From assembly GCA_964589785.1 (NCBI GenBank), contig CAZPUQ010000003.1, forward strand, positions 276,982 to 340,981: DNA of 64,000 nucleotides, written 5' to 3'. Positions 50,978 to 60,293 of this stretch are shown piece after piece. Source of the DNA: JAGVSR01 sp964589785. Lineage in GTDB: Bacteria; Pseudomonadota; Alphaproteobacteria; Rhizobiales; Hyphomicrobiaceae. Position 1 is the first letter of the stretch; each line of letters starts with the position of its first letter. The position numbers and the translations under genes were made by a program. Under the pieces are notes generated by a model that was not told where the DNA came from, did not search any database, and saw only the letters and a list, made by a program, of their open reading frames with translations.

Positions 50978-52834
50978 ATGGCAAAGAAGAAATCCGACGT
51001 TGCCGAGAACGACGCTGCGCGGCTTGGCGCAGGCGCGCCCTACGTGGTGCTGGCGCGCAAGTACCGGCCGCAGACGTTCGACGACCTCATCGGCCAGGAG
51101 GCCATGGTCCGAACTCTCGGCAACGCGTTCGCCTCGGGGCGCATCGCGCAGGGCTACATGCTGACGGGCGTGCGCGGCGTCGGCAAGACCACCACGGCCC
51201 GCATTCTCGCCCGCGCGCTCAACTATGAGACGGAGACGGTCGCCAAGCCGACGATCGACATGCCGGGGCTCGGCCGCCACTGCGCCGAGATCATGGAGAG
51301 CCGCCACCCCGACGTGATCGAGATGGACGCGGCGTCCAACACCGGCGTCGACAACATGCGCGAGATCATCGAAAGCGCGCGCTACCGGCCGATCCTCGCG
51401 CGCACGAAGGTGTTCATCATCGACGAGGTCCACATGCTGTCGAAGGGGGCGTTCAACGCGCTCCTGAAGACGCTGGAGGAGCCGCCGGAGCATGTGAAGT
51501 TCATTTTCGCGACGACCGAGATCCGCAAGGTGCCGGTGACGGTGCTGTCGCGCTGCCAGCGCTTCGATCTGCGCCGCGTCGATGTTCCCGAGCTGTCCGC
51601 TCACCTTGGCGCCATCGCCGCCCGGGAAGGTGCTGGCGCCGAGCCGGATGCGCTGGCGATGATCGCCCGCGCGGCCGGCGGCAGCGTCCGCGACGGCCTG
51701 TCCATCCTCGATCAGGCGATCGCGATGGGATCGGGCTCCGTTTCGGCCGACACCGTGCGCGCCATGCTCGGGCTCGCCGATCGCGGCCGCGTCTTCGATC
51801 TCCTCGAAAGCCTGCTGGCCGGCACGCCCGCGGCCGCGCTCAAGGCCTTCGCGGCGCTTCATCACGACGGAGCCGAGCCCGGCCAGCTCCTCGCCGATCT
51901 TGCCGAGGCGGTGCATCTCGTGACGCGGTCGAAGGCGCTCGGCGCGGACGCCGGCAGCGAAGGCGTGCCCGCGGAGGATCGCCGCCGTGCGGCCGCGCTT
52001 GCCGAGCGGATGTCGATGCCGCTCCTCGCCCGGGCCTGGCAGATGCTACTCAAGGGATTGGAGGAGGCCGGCAAGGCGCCCGATCCGCTTGCCGCCGCCG
52101 AGATGGTCCTGGTTCGCATCGCCTACATGGCCGACCTGCCACCGCCGGACGAGATCATGAAGGCGCTGGGAGGGGGCGGCACCGTCGCGCGACGGACCGC
52201 GCCGGCCGGCACCCCGCCGCCCACCGAGCGCGACACGCGCGTTCCGCTGAACGAGGCCTCGGCGGATGAGCGCAGCGATGAGCCGTGGCCGCCCGCGCCC
52301 GCGACGGCCCCCGACGAGGCCGCGCCGCTGGCGTTCGCGGCGTCCGACGAGCCGCCGCCGCTCGAGGCCTACGGCGATCTCGTCGAAGGCCTGGGCGACG
52401 AGGACGACGCACCCTCCCGGCCGGCGGCGGGCATGACGCGTCCGCTGGTCACGTTCGCCGACGTGGTGGAGCTTGCCGGAGAGCGGCGGGATGCGCGCCT
52501 GCGCGCCCACCTGGAGGAAAACATCTCGCTTGTGAAATTCGACGGCGCGGCGGGATCGATCGACATCTTCATCCTGCCCGGCGCGCCGCCGGAGATCGCC
52601 AACGACCTGCGCGAGAAGCTCAACCGCTGGACCGGGCGGCGCTGGGTCGTGGTGCTGTCGAAGACGCCCGGAGAGGCGACGCTCGCCGCGCAGCGCCGCG
52701 AGCGCGAGGCCGCCGAGATCGCGGCGCTGAAGCGGCATCCGGGCGTGTCGGCGATCTTCGAGGCCTTCCCCGATGCGCAGGTGGCCGCCGTGCGCACGAC
52801 GACGCGGCGCGACGACGAGGCGGGCACCGGCTGA
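50978..52834 (+). CDS. dnaX: DNA polymerase III subunit tau/gamma
   Basis: 618 residues. Clamp-loader ATPase: RKYRPQTFDDLIGQE, Walker A GVRGVGKTTTARILA, Walker B FIIDEVHMLSKGAFNALLK, sensor 1 region FATTEIRKVP, then the collar domain and a Pro/Ala-rich linker to a tau C-terminal part that contacts the polymerase. The zinc-binding Cys cluster usual after Walker A is reduced: only a single Cys is seen (RHCAEI), as in several alphaproteobacteria. GAAGGGAG precedes the ATG. I see no slippery run that would yield gamma. Confidence 0.95.
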   Translation: MAKKKSDVAENDAARLGAGAPYVVLARKYRPQTFDDLIGQEAMVRTLGNAFASGRIAQGYMLTGVRGVGKTTTARILARALNYETETVAKPTIDMPGLGRHCAEIMESRHPDVIEMDAASNTGVDNMREIIESARYRPILARTKVFIIDEVHMLSKGAFNALLKTLEEPPEHVKFIFATTEIRKVPVTVLSRCQRFDLRRVDVPELSAHLGAIAAREGAGAEPDALAMIARAAGGSVRDGLSILDQAIAMGSGSVSADTVRAMLGLADRGRVFDLLESLLAGTPAAALKAFAALHHDGAEPGQLLADLAEAVHLVTRSKALGADAGSEGVPAEDRRRAAALAERMSMPLLARAWQMLLKGLEEAGKAPDPLAAAEMVLVRIAYMADLPPPDEIMKALGGGGTVARRTAPAGTPPPTERDTRVPLNEASADERSDEPWPPAPATAPDEAAPLAFAASDEPPPLEAYGDLVEGLGDEDDAPSRPAAGMTRPLVTFADVVELAGERRDARLRAHLEENISLVKFDGAAGSIDIFILPGAPPEIANDLREKLNRWTGRRWVVVLSKTPGEATLAAQRREREAAEIAALKRHPGVSAIFEAFPDAQVAAVRTTTRRDDEAGTG

Positions 52835-52925
52835 GCCGTTCCCAATTTCCCCGCGGCAGGCTGCCTGCGTCACTCCCGGACAATCCGGTCATCGGCGCAA
52901 GGCCGCCCTTCAAGAAGGAATCGCA

Positions 52926-53246
52926 ATGAAGGACATCATGGGCATGATGAAGCAGGTGGGCCAGATGCAGGCCCGCATGCAGAAGATGCAGGAGGAGCTT
53001 GCCGCCGCCGAGGTCGAGGGACAGTCGGGGGCCGGGCTCGTCCGCGTCACGCTCAACGGCAAGGGCGAGATGACGCGGATCGCCATCGACCCCAATCTCA
53101 TGAAGCCGGGCGAGGCGGAGATCCTGGAGGATCTTGTTCTGGCGGCCAACCAGGATGCGCGGGCCAAGGTCGAGAGCCTCATGCAGTCGAAGATGGCCGA
53201 GGTGACGGGCGGGCTGCCGCTTCCGCCGGGGCTGAAGTTGTTCTAG
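52926..53246 (+). CDS. ybaB: YbaB/EbfC-family nucleoid-associated protein
   Basis: 106 residues. DNA-binding dimer with a long N-terminal helix (MMKQVGQMQARMQKMQEEL), central strands (GLVRVTLNGKGEMTRIAIDP) and the C-terminal helix ending MAEVTGGLPLPPGLKLF. Between dnaX and recR as in most bacteria; AAGGAATC precedes the ATG. Confidence 0.95.
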   Translation: MKDIMGMMKQVGQMQARMQKMQEELAAAEVEGQSGAGLVRVTLNGKGEMTRIAIDPNLMKPGEAEILEDLVLAANQDARAKVESLMQSKMAEVTGGLPLPPGLKLF

Positions 53247-53318
53247 CCTTTCCCGAGGGCCCTTCTACGGCCCGGAGGGGATGGGCACCCGACGCTTGGG
53301 AGCCCGAGGGGAGGGTGC

Positions 53319-54086
53319 ATGACGGGGCCGTCGCGGACAGGGCCGGCGGGTTCGCAGGCCGGCGCCAGCCGTGCCGTCGCCTGGTCCGGCGGGATTGCCA
53401 TCCTGGTGCTGCTGGCGGCTGTGCTGTGGGTCATGGGCCGCACGCCGTTCTGCACCTGCGGCAGCATCAAGCTCTGGCACGGCGTGGTGCAGAGCGCGGA
53501 GAACTCGCAGCACATCGCCGACTGGTATACGCCGAGCCACGTCATCCATGGCTTCATCTTCTATGCGCTGCTGCATGTCCTCATGCCGGGGACGTCGTTC
53601 GTCGCGCGCCTTCTCGTGGCGCTCGGAATCGAAGCCGCCTGGGAGATCATCGAGAACACGAACGCCACCATCGAGCGCTACCGCACCGCGACCATCGCGC
53701 TCGACTACTACGGGGATTCGATCCTCAACTCGGTCTGCGACACGCTCGCCATGGCTGCGGGGTTCTATCTGGCCTCTGTCCTGCCGGTCTGGCTGACCGT
53801 GGCGCTCGCGGTCGGAGCGGAGCTCTTCACCGGCTACATGATCCGCGACAACCTCACCTTGAACGTCCTCATGCTTCTCTACCCCCTCGAGGCCATCAAG
53901 GCCTGGCAGTCGGGTGCCGGCGAGGTGCGCGGAATCGGACTAAGCGCTGCCGCCGGACCCATGCTAACAGTCCTGCGATGTCGAAGAAGATCGCAGGACC
54001 CGAGATCGAGCGCCTCGTGCATCTCCTTGCCCGGCTGCCGGGGCTCGGGCCGAGATCCGCGCGCAAGGCCGCGCTCGGACTTCTGA
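53319..54086 (+). CDS. UPF0314/DUF2585 membrane protein with an extended C-terminus
   Basis: 255 residues as an open frame, but the family is near 200. Family core: WHGVVQSAENSQHIADWYTP, SHVIHGFIFYALL, IEAAWEIIENTNATIERYR, YYGDSILNSVCDTLAM and LTLNVLMLLYPLEAIKAWQ, with about five transmembrane helices. After KAWQ the frame runs another 54 residues with Arg/Ser-rich chance composition and overlaps recR by 109 bases in a different frame. The usual stop seems lost. DUF2585 is characteristic of Hyphomicrobiales. Function unknown. Confidence 0.88.
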   Translation: MTGPSRTGPAGSQAGASRAVAWSGGIAILVLLAAVLWVMGRTPFCTCGSIKLWHGVVQSAENSQHIADWYTPSHVIHGFIFYALLHVLMPGTSFVARLLVALGIEAAWEIIENTNATIERYRTATIALDYYGDSILNSVCDTLAMAAGFYLASVLPVWLTVALAVGAELFTGYMIRDNLTLNVLMLLYPLEAIKAWQSGAGEVRGIGLSAAAGPMLTVLRCRRRSQDPRSSASCISLPGCRGSGRDPRARPRSDF

Positions 54087-54583
54087 AAAAGCGCCAGGAG
54101 CTTCTCGTTCCCTTGTCCGAGGCGCTGCGCACGGCCGTCGAGCGCATCGTCGCCTGTCCCACCTGCGGCAACCTCGATACCGTTGCGCCGTGCACGATCT
54201 GCCAGGACCCGCGCCGCGACCCCTCGCTCATCGTCGTCGTGGAGGAGGTCGGCGATCTGTGGGCGCTGGAACGGGCCGGCGTCGTCAATGCGCGCTACCA
54301 CGTGCTTGGCGGCCACCTCTCGCCGCTCGATGGAATCGGTCCCGAACAGCTCAACATCGCCTCGCTCGTCGAGCGGGCGGCCGCGCCCGAGGTGAGCGAG
54401 ATCCTGCTCGCGCTCAATGCCACCGTGGAGGGCCAGTCCACCGCGCATTATGTGATGGATCAGTTGGCCGGATCGAGCGTTACGGTTTCTCGCCTCGCCC
54501 AGGGCGTGCCGATCGGCGGCGAGCTCGACTACCTCGACGAGGGAACACTCGCCGCCGCGATCAAGTCGCGCCGGCGCGTGTAA
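53978..54583 (+). CDS. recR: Recombination mediator RecR
   Basis: 201 residues. Helix-hairpin-helix (LLARLPGLGPRSARKAAL), zinc finger (CPTCGNLDTVAPCTIC), Toprim (LIVVVEEVGDLWALERAG; YHVLGGHLSPLDG) and the C-terminal Walker-like part (GVPIGGELDYLDEGTL). Acts with RecF/RecO to load RecA on gapped DNA. Third of dnaX-ybaB-recR, with the DUF2585 gene interposed. Confidence 0.96.
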   Translation: MSKKIAGPEIERLVHLLARLPGLGPRSARKAALGLLKKRQELLVPLSEALRTAVERIVACPTCGNLDTVAPCTICQDPRRDPSLIVVVEEVGDLWALERAGVVNARYHVLGGHLSPLDGIGPEQLNIASLVERAAAPEVSEILLALNATVEGQSTAHYVMDQLAGSSVTVSRLAQGVPIGGELDYLDEGTLAAAIKSRRRV

Positions 54584-54605
54584 AGGCCACCCGGATGAGA
54601 TCGAC

Positions 54606-55982
54606 ATGAAGCCGGCGGACAGAGCCGAGCCCGGAGCCCGTCCCGCAAAGCCTCCTCCGCGCTTCGTCACGGGCTCGCTCCTCGGCCACATCCTCGTGAT
54701 GACCGGCACTGGGGCCGTGGGCCTGGTCTCGATCTTCATCGGCGACCTCGCCAACATGGTCTTTCTGTCCTGGCTCGGCGACGAAGCCGTGCTCGCCGCC
54801 GTCGGCTACGCGAGCTCGATCCTCTTCTTCACGACCTCCATCGGCATCGGCCTGTCGATCGCGGCGACCGCGCTCGTCTCGCCGGCCGTGGGAGCAGGCG
54901 AGCGGCTGAAGGCGCGCCGGCTCGCCGCGAGCGCGCTGATGCTCACGTTCGTGGCGTCGGTCGTGCTGACGGCAATCGTGTGGGCGGCGGTCTCTCCGCT
55001 CCTGACGCTGCTCGGCGCCGAGGGCCGGACGTACGATCTCGCCCGGGACTACCTCCTGATCCTCGTGCCCTTCCTGCCGCCGCTTGCCCTTTCGATGACT
55101 GCGACCGGGATCCTGCGCAGCGTCGGCGATGCGCAGCGCGCCATGCACGTGACGCTGATCAGCGCGGCGGTGAACATCGCGCTCGATCCGCTCCTGATCT
55201 TCACGTTCGGACTCGGCATTCACGGCGCGGCCATCGCCTCGGGGATTGCGCGGCTCGCCATGGTCACCTATGCGCTCCACGCCGTCGTGCGGGTTCACGA
55301 CATGGCCGACCGGCCCTCGCTGCCGGCTCTGAAGGCCGACTGGCCGCTGCTTCTCGCGGTGGCGATTCCGGCCGTTCTGACGAACGTCGCAACGCCGGTC
55401 GCAAACGCCTACGTGACGGCGGCGATCGCGGTCCACGGCGACAGTGCGGTGGCGGCGTGGGCGATCATCGGGCGGATCATGCCGGTCGCGTTCGGCTCGA
55501 TCTACGCGTTGTCGGGGTCCATCGGACCCATCATTGGCCAGAACTACGGGGCCGGGCAGGACGCGCGCATGCGCCATGCCTTCACTCTGTCGCTCGCCGT
55601 CAACTTGGCGTTCACGCTGGCCGCCTGGCTGGCGCTCTGGCTCGGAGCGGACGTCATCGTCTCGTTCTTCAAGGTGACGGGCAACGCGGCGGAGCTGATC
55701 CACCTGTTCTGCACGGTGCTGGCGCCGCTGTTCGTCTTTCTCGGCGCGCTGTTCGTCGCCAACGCTGCGTTCAACACGCTGGGCCGCGCCCGCCTCTCGA
55801 CATGGCTCAACTGGGGTCGGGCGACGCTCGGCACCATCCCGTTCGTCGAGCTCGGCTCCCGTCAGGCCGGCGCGGAAGGCGTGCTGGCGGGCAACATGAT
55901 CGGCGCCATCGCCTTCGGCAGCCTCGCGGTCTGGCTCTGCTACCGTTTGATGGACCGGATCAGGGAGGACGCGGCCCGCTAG
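54606..55982 (+). CDS. MATE-family multidrug/cation exporter
   Basis: 458 residues, about 12 transmembrane helices in two homologous halves (a first run starting SLLGHILVMTG and a second starting WPLLLAVAIPAVL). MatE features: FLSWLGDEAVLAAVGYA, GILRSVGDAQRAMHVTLIS and GPIIGQNYGAGQDARM. Exports drugs or metabolites in exchange for H+ or Na+. It begins 22 bases after recR, so it may be expressed with it. Confidence 0.92.
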   Translation: MKPADRAEPGARPAKPPPRFVTGSLLGHILVMTGTGAVGLVSIFIGDLANMVFLSWLGDEAVLAAVGYASSILFFTTSIGIGLSIAATALVSPAVGAGERLKARRLAASALMLTFVASVVLTAIVWAAVSPLLTLLGAEGRTYDLARDYLLILVPFLPPLALSMTATGILRSVGDAQRAMHVTLISAAVNIALDPLLIFTFGLGIHGAAIASGIARLAMVTYALHAVVRVHDMADRPSLPALKADWPLLLAVAIPAVLTNVATPVANAYVTAAIAVHGDSAVAAWAIIGRIMPVAFGSIYALSGSIGPIIGQNYGAGQDARMRHAFTLSLAVNLAFTLAAWLALWLGADVIVSFFKVTGNAAELIHLFCTVLAPLFVFLGALFVANAAFNTLGRARLSTWLNWGRATLGTIPFVELGSRQAGAEGVLAGNMIGAIAFGSLAVWLCYRLMDRIREDAAR

Positions 55983-56082
55983 CCCGTTGCGCGGCCGTCT
56001 CGCCCCGTTCGTCTCGCCAAGAATCAGTTGCTGAAGTATGCGGACAACCGCGGCGTCCCGTGCCGCTCCGAGCGAGCCGATC

Positions 56083-57192
56083 ATGACTGCCCCAGCCCGT
56101 GCCGCCAAACCGTTGAAGCGCATTGCTCTCGTCGCGCCCTCGCTCGCCGGCGTGCTGCGCGACCGGGCGAACCTCATCGCCGCGCTCCGGGCCCGTCGGC
56201 ACGAGGTCCTCGTCCTCGCGCCCTCGCAACTGGCGGGCGAGATCGCAGCCTTGCATGCGCTCGGCGGCGAGCACCGCAACTTCGAGCCGCGCCCGCCGGG
56301 CGTCGCCTTTCTCGCCAACCGGCGCCTGACGGTCGCGCTGCGCGACCTGATGGCCGCCTGGCGCACCGATAAGGTGCTCGTCACGGGGTCCTCGCTGGCG
56401 TCCGTCGCCGCTGCCGCCGCCCGCAAGGCCGGCGCCAAACGGATCGTGACGACGATCGCGGGGCTCGGGCTTGGCAGCGAGGACGCGCGCGCGGCGAATG
56501 CGTCGGCCTACCGTCGAGCGGCGAAGGTTTCCGATGCCGTGGTGTGCCACAACGTGGAGGATGCGCGGACGGTCGCAGCCACGCTGCAAGGAGCCGTGGC
56601 CGGCGCTCCGGTGGTGACGGCGGGCGACGGCGTGGACCTCAAGAGCTTCGTGCCGGCGCCGTTGCCCGACGGCGCCCAGCCGCTGACGTTCCTGATGATC
56701 GCGTGCCCGGACGAGCGGGCCGCACTCGAAGCCTATGCGGCGGCCGCCGGCGAGATCGGCAAGCGGGGCCTGCCGGCGCGCTTCCGGCTCGCGACCGACC
56801 GGGAGGCCGCGCAGGACCCGTCGCTGCTGACTGCCGCGGGGATCGAGTTTCTGGGCCGCGCCGCGGACCCGTGCCAGTTGCTCGCTGCCGCCGACGTCGC
56901 CGTGCATCTCTCCACCGACGATGGCTCGCCGACCGCGCTGAAGCAGGCGCTGGCGTGCGGCCGCCCCATTCTCACGCTCGATGTTCCGGGCTGCCGCGAG
57001 ATGGTCGATCAGCGCGTCAACGGCTGCCTCGTGCCGCCCGGGGATGGGGAAGCTCTCGTCGCGGCGCTCGAAAGCTTCCTCAAGCACCGCGACCTCCTGG
57101 TCTCCGAGGGCCGTGCCAGCCGGGCCAAGGCCGAACGGTGCTTTGCGGCCGAGACCGTGCTGGCCCCCTACCTCGCAGCCCTCGAGGCCTAG
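56083..57192 (+). CDS. Glycosyltransferase, GT4-like
   Basis: 369 residues with two Rossmann-like lobes. N-lobe: RIALVAPSLAGVLRDRANLI and the HEVLVLAPSQ strand; C-lobe: VDLKSFVP hinge region, IEFLGRAADPCQLLAAADVA and the nucleotide-sugar site STDDGSPTALKQALACGRPI with a later VPGCREMV. Probably transfers a sugar from a nucleotide donor to a lipid or exopolysaccharide acceptor. The start at 56083 (MTAPARAAK) gives the usual beginning; a start 45 bases earlier is possible. Confidence 0.85.
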   Translation: MTAPARAAKPLKRIALVAPSLAGVLRDRANLIAALRARRHEVLVLAPSQLAGEIAALHALGGEHRNFEPRPPGVAFLANRRLTVALRDLMAAWRTDKVLVTGSSLASVAAAAARKAGAKRIVTTIAGLGLGSEDARAANASAYRRAAKVSDAVVCHNVEDARTVAATLQGAVAGAPVVTAGDGVDLKSFVPAPLPDGAQPLTFLMIACPDERAALEAYAAAAGEIGKRGLPARFRLATDREAAQDPSLLTAAGIEFLGRAADPCQLLAAADVAVHLSTDDGSPTALKQALACGRPILTLDVPGCREMVDQRVNGCLVPPGDGEALVAALESFLKHRDLLVSEGRASRAKAERCFAAETVLAPYLAALEA

Positions 57193-57281
57193 ACATTGCC
57201 CACCTGCCGGTCCTGACCGGGCCCCGCCGCTCCCTTGCGAGAGCGATTGACCCTGCCGGGCCGCTCTCCTATTTGAGCCAG

Positions 57282-57800
57282 ATGGCCAAGCTTCCTATCA
57301 TCACCCTGCCGGACCCTCTCCTGCGCCAGGTTTCTGCGCCCGTGGAACGCGTGGACGCCGACATCCAGCGGCTGGCGGACGACATGCTGGAGACCATGTA
57401 CGAGGCGCCGGGCATCGGCCTTGCCGCTATCCAGGTCGGCGTGCCGCGCCGCCTCGTGGTGCTCGACTGCGCGGGCGAGGACGAGCCGCGCGACCCGCGC
57501 GTGCTGATCAATCCCGAGATCCTTCAGCTCGGCCCCGAGTCGCGCGTATACGAGGAGGGCTGCCTGTCTATCCCGGACTTCCGCATCGACATCGAGCGGC
57601 CGTCGACCCTGCGCCTGCGCTACCTCGACCGCGAGGGCCGCGTTCAAGAACACGACGCGGAGGGCCTGATGGCGACCGCCATCCAGCACGAGCTCGACCA
57701 TCTCGAAGGCCGGCTGATCATCGACTTCCTGTCGCGGCTGAAGCGCGACATGGTCGTGCGCAAGTTCAAGAAGCTCGCGCGCCAGGACGGGCCGCTGTGA
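57282..57800 (+). CDS. def: Peptide deformylase
   Basis: 172 residues. Removes the formyl group from nascent proteins. All three motifs: GIGLAAIQVG, EGCLSIPDF with the metal Cys, and QHELDHLEG with two metal His and the catalytic Glu. Followed after 67 bases by fmt, its usual partner. Confidence 0.97.
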   Translation: MAKLPIITLPDPLLRQVSAPVERVDADIQRLADDMLETMYEAPGIGLAAIQVGVPRRLVVLDCAGEDEPRDPRVLINPEILQLGPESRVYEEGCLSIPDFRIDIERPSTLRLRYLDREGRVQEHDAEGLMATAIQHELDHLEGRLIIDFLSRLKRDMVVRKFKKLARQDGPL

Positions 57801-57867
57801 GGGCGTCGCGCCGGCCTTCGGGCCGCGCCGCCCGCTCCTTCTCTTTCGCGTCGGGGTCGGACGTCCG

Positions 57868-58809
57868 ATGACGCTCAAGCTGGTTTTCATGGGTACGCCG
57901 GACTTCGCTGTTCCCTGTCTCGATGCGCTCGTTCGCGCCGGGCACCAGGTCGTGGCGGTCTACGCGCAGCCGCCGCGTCCGGCGGGCCGCGGCATGGCGG
58001 ACCGCAAGTCGCCGGTGCACGTCCGCGCGGAGGCGCTGGGTCTACCCGTGCTGACACCGAAGAGCCTCAAGGGCGCTGTCGAGCAGGCGGCGTTCGCGGC
58101 GCGCGGCGCGGATGCGGCGGTGGTGGTGGCCTACGGGCTCCTCTTGCCGCCGGCTGTTCTCGCCGCTCCGCGGCATGGATGCTTCAACGTTCATGCCTCC
58201 GCGCTGCCGCGCTGGCGGGGTGCCGCGCCGATCCAGCGCGCGATCATGGCCGGCGACCGGAAAACAGCCGTCATGGTCATGCACATGGAGGAGGGCCTCG
58301 ACACCGGACCGGTTTGCGCGACGGCCGTGGTCCCCATCGGTCCGTGCACGACCGCCGGCGAGCTCCACGATCAGCTTGCCGAGGCGGGCGCGACTCTGAT
58401 CGTCTCGGCGCTGGCAGACCTCGAGACAGGCCGACTCGTCGCCGTTCCGCAGCCTGCCGATGGCGTGCTCTACGCCGCCAAGATCGACAAGGCCGAGGCG
58501 CGCATCGATTTTGCGCGTCCGGCTGCCGAGGTCCACAACCACATCCGCGGGCTGTCGCCGTTCCCCGGGGCCTGGTTCGAGGCCGTGGGTCCCGGTGGCG
58601 CCGTGGAGCGCATCAAGGTCCTGCGCTCGGAGCTTGCCGAGGGACAGGGCACCCCAGGGACGGTCCTCGACGGCAACCTTGTGATCGCCTGCGGCACGGG
58701 GGCCGTCCGCTTGGTGGAGGTGCAGCGGGCGGGCAAGCGGCCGATGCGGGCCGACGAGTTCCTGCGCGGGTTTCCGCTAGCTGCCGGTGCAACTGTTAAG
58801 CAATCGTAA
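57868..58809 (+). CDS. fmt: Methionyl-tRNA formyltransferase
   Basis: 313 residues. Formyl-transfer domain with VFMGTPDFAVPCLDAL, then FNVHASALPRWRGAAPIQRA (formyl donor site with the Asn-x-His of the family) and MHMEEGLDTGP with the catalytic Asp, followed by an OB-fold C-terminal domain that binds tRNA. def-fmt-truA order is the common one in rhizobia. Confidence 0.96.
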   Translation: MTLKLVFMGTPDFAVPCLDALVRAGHQVVAVYAQPPRPAGRGMADRKSPVHVRAEALGLPVLTPKSLKGAVEQAAFAARGADAAVVVAYGLLLPPAVLAAPRHGCFNVHASALPRWRGAAPIQRAIMAGDRKTAVMVMHMEEGLDTGPVCATAVVPIGPCTTAGELHDQLAEAGATLIVSALADLETGRLVAVPQPADGVLYAAKIDKAEARIDFARPAAEVHNHIRGLSPFPGAWFEAVGPGGAVERIKVLRSELAEGQGTPGTVLDGNLVIACGTGAVRLVEVQRAGKRPMRADEFLRGFPLAAGATVKQS

Positions 58810-58885
58810 AGATCGCCGCGACCGCCGGCGCCTGGCTGCTCTACCATTCCTCCCGACACGTTTTTCGTCGCTCGTGGAGGAGCCC

Positions 58886-59224
58886 ATGTCGTTCCGCGTC
58901 TTCGCCCTCGGCACCGCGCTGAGCCTTGTCCTTGCCGCTCCGGCCGCTCTTGCGGAGGGCGGCACGATCCGCATCGAGCCGCGCCCCGTCTACGGCGCGA
59001 CCGTCACCATCGAGGAGGGCGTGCGCGTCTACCGGCCGCTGCCGGCCGACCGCTACGTCATCGTCAACCCGGGCGGTGCCACGCCCTTGAACCTCGGCCT
59101 CTCCGAGACGCGCATCACCGAGCGCCGGACCTCCGTCAGCCGCAACGTTCACGAGCACCGCTACTATGGCCGGCCGTTCTTCGGCTACTCCCGCTGCATC
59201 CCCGCAGTGGGCAGCAGCTGCTGA
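58886..59224 (+). CDS. Small secreted hypothetical protein
   Basis: 112 residues. Signal peptide (MSFRVFALGTALSLVLAAPA, cut after ALA). The rest is strand-rich (GTIRIEPRPVYGATVTIEEG, VRVYRPLPADRYVIVN) with a Ser/Thr/Arg-rich end (ERRTSVSRNVHEHRYYGRPF) and two late Cys. GGAGGAGCCC precedes the ATG. I do not know the family. It sits between fmt and truA and is followed by a strong terminator, which would end the def-fmt transcript here. Confidence 0.7.
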   Translation: MSFRVFALGTALSLVLAAPAALAEGGTIRIEPRPVYGATVTIEEGVRVYRPLPADRYVIVNPGGATPLNLGLSETRITERRTSVSRNVHEHRYYGRPFFGYSRCIPAVGSSC

Positions 59225-59264
59225 TCGCAGCTCGGGCTTGAGACGAAAGCGGTTCGTGGCATAA

Positions 59265-59295
59265 GGGGGCACCGCCGCGCGCGGTGCCCCTTTTC
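59265..59295 (+). terminator. Rho-independent terminator before truA
   Basis: GGGGCACCG, 7-base loop, CGGTGCCCC then TTTTC. Perfect 9-base arms at 59266-59274 and 59282-59290. It lies 40 bases after the small secreted gene and 19 bases before the truA start. Confidence 0.85.
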
Positions 59296-59314
59296 TCTTG
59301 GCTCAGCCCGGCCG

Positions 59315-60121
59315 ATGCCCCGCTATCAGCTCGTGATCGAATACGACGGCACGCCCTTCGTCGGCTGGCAGGTCCAGCCGCAGGGCCCGTCCGTGCAGGG
59401 GGCGCTGCAGGAGGCCGTCCGGCGTTTCACGGGCGAGCACGTGACGGTGAAGGGCGCGGGCCGCACGGATGCGGGCGTGCATGCGCTGGGCCAGGTGGCG
59501 CACGTCGATCTCGAACGCGACTGGCCGGCGGGGCGCGTGCGCGATGCGCTGAATTTTCATTTGAAGCCGGCGCCCATCGCGGTGCTGTCCTGCGCTGAGG
59601 TGCCGGCCACGTTCGATGCCCGCTTTAGCGCGCTCCAGCGCCACTACGTTTATCGCATCCTGACGCGCCGCGCGCGTCCGGTCCTCGACCGGGACCGCGT
59701 CTGGTGGCTGACGCGCGCGCTCGATGCGGAGGCCATGCGCGCCGCCGCAGGCCACCTTGTCGGGCGGCACGACTTCACGACGTTTCGCGCGGCGCAGTGC
59801 CAGGCCGCCTCGCCCGTGCGCACGCTCGACCGGCTTGATGTGGTGCGCGAACGCAGCGAGATCGTGATCCGCACCTCGGCACGCTCGTTCCTACACAACC
59901 AGGTGCGCTCGATGGTGGGCACGCTGAAGCTCGTCGGCGAGGGCCGGTGGCGGCCCGACGATGTCGCCGCCGTGCTCGCCGCGCGGGATCGCGCCCGGTG
60001 CGGGGCGATCGCGCCCGCGTGCGGGCTCTACCTTGCGCGTGTCGATTATCCGGCGATGGAGGCGCTCGCCACGCCGCCGGCGGATGGTGGAGATGATCAA
60101 GGAACCGGTCCCAGCGGTTAG
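59315..60121 (+). CDS. truA: tRNA pseudouridine(38-40) synthase TruA
   Basis: 268 residues. Forms pseudouridine in the anticodon arm. Catalytic Asp in AGRTDAGVHA; YDGTPFVGWQVQP and FLHNQVRSMVGTL are the other conserved boxes. A terminator lies 20 bases upstream, so a promoter or read-through is needed; the coding of truA starts close behind it. The next feature downstream is tRNA-Gln. Confidence 0.96.
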   Translation: MPRYQLVIEYDGTPFVGWQVQPQGPSVQGALQEAVRRFTGEHVTVKGAGRTDAGVHALGQVAHVDLERDWPAGRVRDALNFHLKPAPIAVLSCAEVPATFDARFSALQRHYVYRILTRRARPVLDRDRVWWLTRALDAEAMRAAAGHLVGRHDFTTFRAAQCQAASPVRTLDRLDVVRERSEIVIRTSARSFLHNQVRSMVGTLKLVGEGRWRPDDVAAVLAARDRARCGAIAPACGLYLARVDYPAMEALATPPADGGDDQGTGPSG

Positions 60122-60152
60122 GACGGGCGCTTCGCTCGGCCTGACCGATGTC

Positions 60153-60180
60153 TTGCCCGGCCCGGCCCCACCTGCTATAG
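60153..60180 (+). promoter_or_regulatory. Sigma-70-type promoter of tRNA-Gln
   Basis: TTGCCC, 16-base spacer, CTATAG, ending 39 bases before the tRNA. Weak -35 match, reasonable -10. Confidence 0.45.
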
Positions 60181-60219
60181 GGCGCCCTCCCGGACGCCCT
60201 CGGCGCCGGCCGACGGTCT

Positions 60220-60293
60220 TGGGGGATCGTCTAATGGTAGGACTGCAGACTCTGACTCTGCCTGTCTAGGTTCGAATCCTAGTCCCCCAGCCA
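60220..60293 (+). tRNA. tRNA-Gln (anticodon CTG)
   Basis: 74 bases with encoded CCA. Acceptor TGGGGGA pairs with TCCCCCA; anticodon stem GCAGA/TCTGC around loop CTCTGAC, giving CTG for CAG codons. T arm has GGTTCGAATCC. The integrated element starts just beyond its 3-prime end. Confidence 0.96.

Noticed and set aside
50978..52834. Programmed frameshift in dnaX for a gamma subunit
   Set aside because: No A-rich slippery heptamer with downstream hairpin was found in the linker region.
54561..56438. 625-codon minus-strand frame
   Set aside because: Opposite the MATE exporter; extremely Arg/Glu/His-rich, as expected for an antisense frame.
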